Assembly: GCA_030673355.1 (NCBI GenBank)
Contig: DAOVJF010000191.1
Span: forward strand, 1 to 5,761
Direction: 5' to 3'
Source: Planctomycetota bacterium
Lineage (GTDB): Bacteria; JAJVIF01; JAPKYR01
Length of the DNA stretch: 5,761 nt
The notes beneath the pieces were generated by a model. The model was not told the origin of the DNA, searched no databases, and saw only the letters and a program-made list of their open reading frames with translations. The position numbers and the translations under genes are program-made. Below, piece after piece: positions 1 to 5,483 of this stretch (position 1 is its first letter; each line of letters starts with the position of its first letter).

Positions 1-3000
1 GGATATCGCCATCCATTGTTAACCCGGCCTCAAAGATATAAAGCTTCTCGGAAGCGTTATTAATAGCGATGTCGAAAATGTCATCCTCCGATCCGACAAC
101 CAGGGATATTGGGGTTATTGATCCTGATTCTGGTAAATACGTCGGATCTCCTGGAATCGAGTAAGGCTGATACGTAAACTTCATCAGGTAAAAATCGGGA
201 ATGCCGATGATATTTTCCCTGTAGACTGCCCAGAAATCGCCATTAGACATAACGTCGATTGCAGTCCAGGTCACGACCGGGTTTCCTGAATCAAGGAAAT
301 CGATGAAGGGATTTCCGGTAAGGGTGTTGGATGCAAGAACCTTGATCAAATGCGGGTCCTGCTGGGTGACGAGGAGCATCCTGCCTTCGGAACTCGGATC
401 GGCGTCGAGACTTAACACCGTATCATCCTTCTGGAGATCGTAGATATTTGAAAGCGGGACAATCGGCGGGATATTCGAATCCGCGTCAAAGAGCCCCAGA
501 TGGCGTTCGTCGATCTGCACCAGTGCCTTGCCCTGGATGATACCCGGGACACCCCCCTCCACAAATGCGATATCAGCTCGAGGAAGTACACTCATTCCGG
601 CGATAGAGTAACCGCTCGGGGTAAGTGTTCCCGCGTATGTATGAGCATCGGTGTTGGCGCAAAGCGCGACCGCCACGTCCAGTGAAGAGGCCGCGTCCAC
701 GGGTCCATAACCATCGTCAACCTGGGCGCTTATTGTCCATAGTCCCGTACCGTAACCGGACCAGTCGATATCAACGTTCTCAACCGGTGTGAAAATGGTG
801 TATGAAGGCGGATCGCCGAATGGTACCACCGACCATGCGTAATCAAGCGTCTGGCCGGGGTCGCAGTCATATGTTGGCGGATCGAGATAGTAGTTGTTGA
901 TTTCAGAAACACTTGTAATTGTCAGACCGTTCACCGAGCCAACCTCTGGCGGGGTGTTGAGCCTCTGGACGGTCAGCTTGGTGCCCTGGACCGCTATTAG
1001 TCCATCAGTGGCTTCCAGGTTCACATCGTAATCCCCTACCGGGTATGCGGACCAGTTAATATCGATTGAATAGTCAAGGTTTGATGGAATAATGAAATTT
1101 TCGGGATCACCTGTCGGGACAATACTCCATGTAACGGTCAGGATCTGGGTGGTGTCCAGGTCCTCAACTGGGGCAGTGTAATGCGCGGATGTATCCGTGC
1201 AGTCTACCGCTGATGGGCCATCGACATTACCGACTGTGGGAATTGTATTCTCCCTGTCGACGACAATTGAAAGTCCTTCAGTTATATCAACCCCATCTGT
1301 AACCCGGACATTAACATCATAGTGGCCAATATCGTATCCCGACCAGTCGATAGAAACATCTCCATCACCGAGATCGGGAATTATGTAGTTCGCCGGGTCT
1401 CCGTTCGGGACGACACTCCAGAGAATTGTGAGTGTCTGGAATGTATCGGGATCGGTGATAGCGCACGTGTAATGTGTATCGTCGTCACTGCCGTTCACAG
1501 TTAATTTGCCGGATATCGGACCCACGTCCGGAGGTATATTGACCTTGGTAACATCAATCGGCCCGCAGGTCACCGATACGAACCCATCGTCTACCTCGAC
1601 ATATACATCATAATCACCGAGCTGGTGGGACGACCAGTCGTAATCGACCGATCCATCGGGATTCGCCGGGACATCGAAAATCGGAGGTGTGCCGTCAGGT
1701 CGGAAGCTCCAGTTAATGGTGTGCGTTTGAAGTGTATCGATATCGCTGTAGTCAACACTGTAATGAGCGGAGGTTGAGTTCGAGTTAACGATCCTCAAAC
1801 CATCACAACTGTGAATAGTCGGGGCGGTATTCTCCAGGCTCACCACCCAGGGAATTCCCTCGACCGGTGGATTGTTGCCATCGTCCAACTGGATATTTAT
1901 TTCGTAATCGCCAAGGGCAGGATGCGTAGACCAATCGACTGTGAGAGGATCGCCTTCTACTCCCGGAATTACGTAGTTATGCATGTCGCCGAATGGAACG
2001 ACACTCCAGAATACTGTCAGGGGATCGCCTTCGGGATCGATCATTGAGCACGTATAATCACTGGCTGTGTCAGAATGTGTTACGTGCGTAGGACCACTGA
2101 TAGGCCCGGCTTCCGGTGATTGATTATCGTACTTTGTTACACTCAGATATGTTCCTTCAACCGATACAAAACCATCGTTAACCTGGCAGTTTACATCATA
2201 GTCATCATCGGGATACAACAACCAGTCCTGGAGCAGTGATAAGTCCGGTTCCGATGGAATTGTGTATATCGGCGGAATTCCGGTTGGAACTACGCTCCAC
2301 AATGCCGTCAAAATCTGGTCGGGGTCAATATCAGAGATCGGTTCTGCTGAATATGGCGCTGCGGTATCATCCGAGGTAACAACTGTCGGACCGGTTACCG
2401 TTCCAACCGTTGGTGCGCTGTTACCCTTGGTAACAACCAGGGGATTACCTGTTCCGAGATCCATTCCATCGTCTGCCTGCTTATTCACACTGTAGATGTT
2501 TACCGGATACGTTGACCAGTCAATGTCGATTGATCCATCCGGATTCGAAGGCAGTGAGAAATCTCCAGGATCGCCGTCGGGTACAACACTCCACATAAAT
2601 GTCAGGGTCTGTGTTGTGTCCGGATCGGATGCATCCGCCTGGTAATTTTCAGATGTGTTAAGGCTTAATACAAGATCAAGGCCGGTCACATCCTCAACTG
2701 TAGGTGGAGTATTCGAATGCTGGATGAATACGAACGTACCGGTTACCGTTACATAGCCGTCGAATACCGACACATTGATATTGTAGTCTCCAGGCTCAAT
2801 TGTTGAAAAATCAAGGGTAACAGAGCCGTCTCCCGGATCGCCGGGAATCGAGAAATCTTCCGGGTCGCCATCCGGCACAAAACTCCAGTCGTATGTCAAT
2901 GTCTGCCCGACATCGGGATCGTATGCAATTACAGAATAGTTAGCTGCTGTATCAGCCGCGGTTACTTCGGTGAGACCCTCGATATCGCCGAGTACGGGAT

Positions 3001-4600
3001 CCGTATTCCCGACAAGAACATCAAGGATCGGTGCCGGAACCGGAGTATTTATTGAATCTGATACATTACAGGAAATCGTGTAGTTATCGAAACCAAGAGT
3101 ACTCCAGTCGATATCGATCGTTCCGTCCCCGTTGCCCGGATCGTCCGCGATCGGCGTGTCCTCCACTGTCCATAAATACGTAAGGTCATCGCCATCAGGG
3201 TCGATCGCCGTCACGGTGTATGTCTCTATTGTGAGACCCGGACTCGCATCACCATCGATTCCCGCCGTGATCTGTGGCGGCAGGTTGGGTTTCACGTCTC
3301 CTACCTCCGCTGAGAACAGGCATCCTGATACAAGGGCCTCTGCCGGCATTACAGGGGTGTATCCCAGGGGATCGGAATCCTCAACCCAGATCATATATTC
3401 AACTGGGTCGTTGGATGTGATCGCGCTGGCTGCGGGAACCATGGTTAGTTGATACACGGCATGGTCTCCCTCATCCGATACGAAAATCGCTTCGGTCCCG
3501 TCGAATAATCCCGGCCATTCACCCGATACCCTTGCGACTGTACCGCCCGGCTCGGTAGCCGGTAACGGACCCTGCCAGTCGTAAACATTCACGTTCAGGA
3601 TAAGCTGGCCGCCGGACTCTCCGGTACCTTCGAGGTAGTAAAGTTCGTTCAGCATTTCATCCACTGTAACCAGCCATGATTCCGACTGGTTGGCCTCGAT
3701 CGGGAAATCATCCGGAAGATTCTCCGGCGGATTGGGATTCGGGACCGCCCAACTCACGTCGATCGCATAATTGAAAATCATGGTTGACGGAAAGTCGGGA
3801 ACCCAGAATTTGAAATGCCTCAGGTTGGTCTTGCCCGCCTCGAATAAACCCCTGTTCGAGGGGTCGAGATCCGACAGGGGCGCATCCTTATCAAGGCCGT
3901 CTGCAAAATACTTGAAACCGTTCATCGTGGATGTCAGGTTCCAGACATCATGTTTGAACCCGAGAGCGCCATCGACATATGAGAAAAAAGTGTCGCCGGG
4001 AAATTCCGTGGGATTCCACCATCGTGTGTACCCGTCCGCATTCATAAGGCGCATTTCATCCAGGGAGGACATTATTATGCCGGGATTTGAGAATCCGCCC
4101 AGCGTTCCTTTTGTGATAATAATCGCCCTCATGTCGAATCCTGAGAATTGGCGCATCCCTTCCAATGGATGATAAATGCTCATATCCAGATCGAGCTCGG
4201 TCTGGTCGACATTCCAGGTGAATCCGCTGGCGAGCTGAAAATGTCCGTACTTGCCGCCCGGTTCAAGGAGCTTGATTATGTTCAGATGGACATTTGACGC
4301 TCGCATGGGGATTACTTCCATTGTTTCGGCAAGCGGGTCGATAATCACATGATAGAGTCCCCATAATGTATGGTTCTTGCCATCGGTGATCCCTTCAAAC
4401 GGATCCACTACGTTATCTGTTAAGCCCGGTTCTTCATCAGTGAGATCCTCTCCCTGACGATCTTCCTCATTACCGGGAGATGTTAATCCTGGCGGGGTAT
4501 TCTGAATGCCGGGCTGCATGGGATCTCCACCGCCCCCGGAACAGCCAACGGCCATTGTAATCAGAAATAAGAGAAATACATGAGTTGAAATTCGGCGCAT
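1..4600 (-). CDS. Giant repeat-containing surface lipoprotein, 3' end missing (1533 codons visible)
   Basis: The frame is open from ATG at 4600 to the left edge, with no stop or frameshift; the stop codon lies outside the window. Seen: a signal peptide with Arg2-Arg3, a hydrophobic core around residues 8-18 and a relaxed lipobox AVGC, so Cys20 should be lipidated. Ser at +2 would suit outer-membrane sorting by the E. coli rule (inference). A Gly-rich then acidic linker follows to about residue 70. An N-terminal domain (about 75-435) contains W80GLYHVIID, NADGYTRWWN (187-196) and RGLFEAGKTN (250-259). Nine beta-sandwich repeats span 439-1312. A C-terminal region from 1313 has short strand/turn stretches like beta-propeller blades. 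The protein is rich in Asp, Pro and Gly and poor in Lys. The start is fixed by a strong ribosome binding site and the signal peptide. Repeats of this fold usually act in adhesion, carbohydrate binding or as spacers; no catalytic motif was recognised, and the function is unknown. Confidence 0.95.
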   Translation of the reverse strand, partial: MRRISTHVFLLFLITMAVGCSGGGGDPMQPGIQNTPPGLTSPGNEEDRQGEDLTDEEPGLTDNVVDPFEGITDGKNHTLWGLYHVIIDPLAETMEVIPMRASNVHLNIIKLLEPGGKYGHFQLASGFTWNVDQTELDLDMSIYHPLEGMRQFSGFDMRAIIITKGTLGGFSNPGIIMSSLDEMRLMNADGYTRWWNPTEFPGDTFFSYVDGALGFKHDVWNLTSTMNGFKYFADGLDKDAPLSDLDPSNRGLFEAGKTNLRHFKFWVPDFPSTMIFNYAIDVSWAVPNPNPPENLPDDFPIEANQSESWLVTVDEMLNELYYLEGTGESGGQLILNVNVYDWQGPLPATEPGGTVARVSGEWPGLFDGTEAIFVSDEGDHAVYQLTMVPAASAITSNDPVEYMIWVEDSDPLGYTPVMPAEALVSGCLFSAEVGDVKPNLPPQITAGIDGDASPGLTIETYTVTAIDPDGDDLTYLWTVEDTPIADDPGNGDGTIDIDWSTLGFDNYTISCNVSDSINTPVPAPILDVLVGNTDPVLGDIEGLTEVTAADTAANYSVIAYDPDVGQTLTYDWSFVPDGDPEDFSIPGDPGDGSVTLDFSTIEPGDYNINVSVFDGYVTVTGTFVFIQHSNTPPTVEDVTGLDLVLSLNTSENYQADASDPDTTQTLTFMWSVVPDGDPGDFSLPSNPDGSIDIDWSTYPVNIYSVNKQADDGMDLGTGNPLVVTKGNSAPTVGTVTGPTVVTSDDTAAPYSAEPISDIDPDQILTALWSVVPTGIPPIYTIPSEPDLSLLQDWLLYPDDDYDVNCQVNDGFVSVEGTYLSVTKYDNQSPEAGPISGPTHVTHSDTASDYTCSMIDPEGDPLTVFWSVVPFGDMHNYVIPGVEGDPLTVDWSTHPALGDYEINIQLDDGNNPPVEGIPWVVSLENTAPTIHSCDGLRIVNSNSTSAHYSVDYSDIDTLQTHTINWSFRPDGTPPIFDVPANPDGSVDYDWSSHQLGDYDVYVEVDDGFVSVTCGPIDVTKVNIPPDVGPISGKLTVNGSDDDTHYTCAITDPDTFQTLTILWSVVPNGDPANYIIPDLGDGDVSIDWSGYDIGHYDVNVRVTDGVDITEGLSIVVDRENTIPTVGNVDGPSAVDCTDTSAHYTAPVEDLDTTQILTVTWSIVPTGDPENFIIPSNLDYSIDINWSAYPVGDYDVNLEATDGLIAVQGTKLTVQRLNTPPEVGSVNGLTITSVSEINNYYLDPPTYDCDPGQTLDYAWSVVPFGDPPSYTIFTPVENVDIDWSGYGTGLWTISAQVDDGYGPVDAASSLDVAVALCANTDAHTYAGTLTPSGYSIAGMSVLPRADIAFVEGGVPGIIQGKALVQIDERHLGLFDADSNIPPIVPLSNIYDLQKDDTVLSLDADPSSEGRMLLVTQQDPHLIKVLASNTLTGNPFIDFLDSGNPVVTWTAIDVMSNGDFWAVYRENIIGIPDFYLMKFTYQPYSIPGDPTYLPESGSITPISLVVGSEDDIFDIAINNASEKLYIFEAGLTMDGDI
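665..3286 (-). repeat. Nine tandem Ig/PKD-like domain repeats inside the lipoprotein
   Basis: Protein-level repeats begin at residues 439, 532, 630, 727, 826, 924, 1021, 1118 and 1215 and end near 1312. The corresponding DNA starts are 3286, 3007, 2713, 2422, 2125, 1831, 1540, 1249 and 958. The shared core is N-x-x-P at the start; an Asp-rich D-P-D turn; L-T-x-x-W-S-V-V-P-x-G-D-P in the middle; then a short D-x-D-W-S-x-Y strand; and finally G-D-Y-D-V-N with a closing D-D-G. The late Trp falls at 499, 695, 793, 890, 989, 1086, 1183 and 1280, and is Phe598 in repeat 2. Repeat 1 is shorter (93 residues) and lacks the WSVVP-GDP signature. This layout matches PKD- or cadherin-like beta-sandwich domains of surface proteins. 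The nucleotide sequences have diverged, so the duplications are old. Confidence 0.9.
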
Positions 4601-4609
4601 AGGAATGCA

Positions 4610-4615
4610 CTCCTT
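4610..4615 (-). promoter_or_regulatory. Ribosome binding site of the lipoprotein gene
   Basis: AAGGAG on the minus strand lies nine bases upstream of the ATG at 4600. It is a strong Shine-Dalgarno match at normal spacing and supports this start, since the lipoprotein signal peptide begins directly at it. Confidence 0.85.
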
Positions 4616-4695
4616 ATCTATACGAACCCTGAGAGAGTCCGGTTTTGGTCCACCTAACAAATATTTGACTGTAAATCTGGAACTTTATCAACATT

Positions 4696-4725
4696 ATTAT
4701 ATTAAAAATACTGTAAAAAATCCAA
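4696..4725 (-). promoter_or_regulatory. Candidate sigma-70-type promoter of the lipoprotein gene
   Basis: On the minus strand there is a perfect -10 TATAAT (4701 to 4696), preceded after 18 bases by a weak -35 TTGGAT (4725 to 4720). Transcription would start near 4689 and leave a leader of about 90 bases. The region is AT-rich, which favours promoter function but also makes chance -10 matches common. A second possibility is TTGATA (4691 to 4686) followed 17 bases later by TCAAAT (4668 to 4663), which has a worse -10. The choice between them is inference. Confidence 0.5.
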
Positions 4726-4759
4726 GAAAATAGAGTTATATGAATCTACACCTTTTTAG

Positions 4760-4790
4760 ATTACGTTTGGGATCGTTTTAATAGCGTAAT
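4760..4790. repeat. Short inverted repeat ATTACG/CGTAAT
   Basis: ATTACG at 4760-4765 and CGTAAT at 4785-4790 form a perfect 6-bp inverted repeat around a 19-base AT-rich loop. No T run follows on either strand, so it is a poor terminator. It could be a protein-binding site upstream of the lipoprotein promoter, or chance in AT-rich DNA. Confidence 0.25.
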
Positions 4791-5010
4791 TTATAGGCGG
4801 GTGGCGTTCATAAGTCGGAGCGCACCGATGAGCGTACTGTCAGCTTTCAGCCGTTGCTTCTGGTTTTTCTGTGTGTGCTTTGTTGTTTCCTCCGTTTTTT
4901 TTTGATAATACTCCGGAACCCGACGCGCGATAAGGCAATTTAATGCCCGAGCGACCATATGATATCGACCGCTGACTTGCCCCGGCATTGACTGGGTTTG
5001 GCAGACTCCC
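4791..5010. other. Intergenic stretch without a supported gene
   Basis: About 220 bases between the AT-rich promoter region and the hairpin cluster. The plus strand has a T/G-rich stretch (4857-4903) ending in nine consecutive T (4895-4903). On the minus strand a frame runs from 5054 to 4791 and reads as a Lys/Thr/Gln-rich basic peptide at its centre. Its first residues overlap hairpin repeat DNA, no ribosome binding site is well placed before any of its ATGs, and I recognise no family. It may be a decayed gene or a remnant of an interspersed element; nothing firm can be assigned. Confidence 0.4.
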
Positions 5011-5011
5011 C

Positions 5012-5036
5012 TTCCGCCGTCGCTAAAGCTATGGCG
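5012..5036 (+). repeat. 25-bp exact direct repeat, copy 1
   Basis: It begins TTCCGCCGTCGC and ends GCTATGGCG, and is identical base for base to 5107-5131. The flanks differ immediately on both sides (C versus G on the left, G versus T on the right). It contains nearly all of hairpin unit 1. Confidence 0.9.
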
Positions 5037-5131
5037 GCCTCTCCGCTTTCGCATAAGCTACGGCGGATGTCAAGCCGTAAAACTTCCCGCCGTCCCGAAG
5101 GCGGCGTTCCGCCGTCGCTAAAGCTATGGCG
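5014..5131. repeat. Cluster of four CCGCC...GGCGG hairpin repeats
   Basis: Four related inverted-repeat units lie at 5014-5037, 5043-5066, 5087-5104 and 5109-5131. Units 1 and 2 are 24 bases and match at 19 positions. Unit 3 is shorter, with CCGCC and GGCGG arms around GTCCCGAA. Unit 4 is a copy of unit 1 that loses the last base of its right arm. In unit 1 the outer stem CCGCCGT pairs with ATGGCGG through one G-T wobble, and an inner GCT-AA-AGC stem can form. They resemble REP-like interspersed hairpins common in some bacterial genomes. Frames crossing them read as repetitive Ser/Leu/Arg-rich peptides and should not be annotated as genes. Confidence 0.8.
5107..5131 (+). repeat. 25-bp exact direct repeat, copy 2
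   Basis: Identical to 5012-5036 at a distance of 95 bases. The right arm of the hairpin ends in GGCGT instead of GGCGG, so the terminal pair is broken. Exact identity between copies, while the two units between them have diverged, suggests recent duplication or a recombination hot spot. Confidence 0.9.
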
Positions 5132-5139
5132 TGGTTACT

Positions 5140-5173
5140 GGCGCTCAGCTTCAAGAGCTGGAAATCACGCGCC
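5140..5173. repeat. Nested inverted repeat GGCGC...GCGCC
   Basis: GGCGC (5140-5144) pairs with GCGCC (5169-5173). Inside it a perfect CAGCT-TCAAG-AGCTG hairpin occupies 5146-5160, leaving an eight-base bulge on one side. It continues the run of foldable elements that starts at 5014. Confidence 0.5.
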
Positions 5174-5184
5174 GGGTTCCGTAT

Positions 5185-5221
5185 GGAGGATATTCCCTGC
5201 AGTGGGTACAGAATAGCCTCC
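5185..5221. other. Long stem-loop with 11-bp arms
   Basis: GGAGGATATTC (5185-5195) and GAATAGCCTCC (5211-5221) are complementary at 10 of 11 positions, around a 15-base loop in which a few more G-C pairs can form. Read on the minus strand, the stem starts at 5221, about where transcription from the promoter at 5228-5256 would begin. It could therefore be the 5' hairpin of a transcript. Alternatively it is the outer inverted repeat of a small element. Confidence 0.6.
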
Positions 5222-5227
5222 AGTATG

Positions 5228-5256
5228 AATATAGCACAAAGTTGTGATTTTGTCAA
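5228..5256 (-). promoter_or_regulatory. Near-consensus minus-strand promoter facing the hairpin block
   Basis: On the minus strand a perfect -35 TTGACA (5256 to 5251) is followed by exactly 17 bases and a -10 TATATT (5233 to 5228), five of six bases from consensus. Start of transcription is expected at about 5221-5222. No protein gene with a credible start lies downstream before the lipoprotein promoter, so the product could be a non-coding RNA or a very long leader. Confidence 0.6.
5235..5246. promoter_or_regulatory. Palindrome CACAA-AG-TTGTG in the promoter spacer
   Basis: A perfect 5-bp inverted repeat with a two-base centre lies entirely between the -35 and -10 of the minus-strand promoter. 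This is a classic place for a repressor operator. Short palindromes arise by chance, so operator function is inference. Confidence 0.35.
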
Positions 5257-5383
5257 GAGCAGACATAGAAAAAGGGGGATTTTTAGGGATGAGCTATTGG
5301 GTTGAAAGGATTGGAGACCCCAATATCGGTTGGGTGACAGGGGAACGGGCACATACACGTTCGGCTTCGCCTCACTCAGTCTG
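5257..5383. other. Intergenic stretch, nothing assigned
   Basis: No gene, RNA gene or strong promoter seen. Two weak structures are present. GGCTTCGCC at 5363-5371 can form a tiny hairpin. GACCCCA (5316-5322) is complementary to TGGGGTC (5427-5433) and could close a larger fold around the hairpins at 5384-5414. Neither is firm. Confidence 0.4.
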
Positions 5384-5414
5384 TACCCGGCACCCGGGTA
5401 ATCTTGAAAAGATT
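5384..5414. repeat. Two back-to-back perfect hairpins
   Basis: TACCCGG-CAC-CCGGGTA (5384-5400) has 7-bp arms. AATCTT-GAA-AAGATT (5400-5414) has 6-bp arms and shares the A at 5400. Neither is followed by a T run on the plus strand (A-rich sequence follows), so they do not look like a standard intrinsic terminator. They lie just upstream of the regulator's promoter. Confidence 0.5.
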
Positions 5415-5440
5415 GTAAAATAAAAATGGGGTCGAAGGTA

Positions 5441-5469
5441 TTGACAGAATGCTGTCTATAGAGTATATG
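5441..5469 (+). promoter_or_regulatory. Promoter of the GntR-family regulator
   Basis: A perfect -35 TTGACA (5441-5446), a 17-base spacer and a -10 TATATG (5464-5469, four of six bases). Transcription would start near 5475-5477, only about eight bases before the ATG at 5484. No convincing Shine-Dalgarno sequence precedes that ATG, so the message may be almost leaderless. Confidence 0.6.
5443..5456. promoter_or_regulatory. Palindrome GACAG-AATG-CTGTC over the -35
   Basis: A perfect inverted repeat with 5-bp arms and a four-base centre overlaps the -35 hexamer of the regulator's promoter. Possible operator; the regulator itself or another protein could bind it. Confidence 0.4.
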
Positions 5470-5472
5470 GAC
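5454..5472. promoter_or_regulatory. Palindrome GTCTATA-n5-TATGGAC over the -10, candidate autoregulatory operator
   Basis: 7-bp arms with one mismatch around GAGTA, covering the -10 hexamer. The outer GTC...GAC half-sites resemble the GT...AC pattern typical of GntR-family operators, and these regulators commonly repress their own promoter. It shares GTC with the palindrome at 5443-5456, so the two sites could not easily be occupied together. Assignment is inference. Confidence 0.45.
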
Positions 5473-5483
5473 ACTATTACACG

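Noticed and set aside
500..2495. Several 60-78 codon frames on the plus strand and one on the minus strand (730-912)
   Set aside because: All lie within the lipoprotein gene in other frames and mirror its repeat composition; none has a supporting start.
3132..4172. Plus-strand frames at 3132-3452 and 3771-4172
   Set aside because: They are antisense to the lipoprotein, which has an uninterrupted frame, clear repeats and a signal peptide. Their predicted peptides have no family features.
4895..4903. Nine-base T run as an intrinsic terminator on the plus strand
   Set aside because: No stable hairpin lies immediately upstream, and there is no plus-strand gene to its left to terminate.
5012..5131. 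Repeat cluster as a CRISPR array
   Set aside because: The unit spacing is irregular (29, 44 and 22 bases between starts), the units are diverged hairpins, and there are no uniform spacers or cas genes.
4998..5216. Plus-strand frame of 72 codons
   Set aside because: It consists largely of translated hairpin repeats (Ser/Leu/Arg-rich, with recurring PS-LK-W motifs), has no ribosome binding site, and is crossed by the stem-loop at 5185-5221.
5029..5358. Minus-strand frame of 109 codons
   Set aside because: Its start lies upstream of the minus-strand promoter at 5228-5256, its N-terminus has no recognisable family, and its C-terminus is translated repeat DNA.
5392..5399. Self-complementary ACCCGGGT as a separate protein-binding site
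   Set aside because: It is fully explained as part of the 7-bp hairpin at 5384-5400, and an 8-bp palindrome alone is weak evidence.
5130..5440. tRNA or known housekeeping RNA (tmRNA, RNase P, 6S, SRP)
   Set aside because: No cloverleaf with a T-loop GGTTC consensus and none of the conserved cores of these RNAs could be recognised on either strand.
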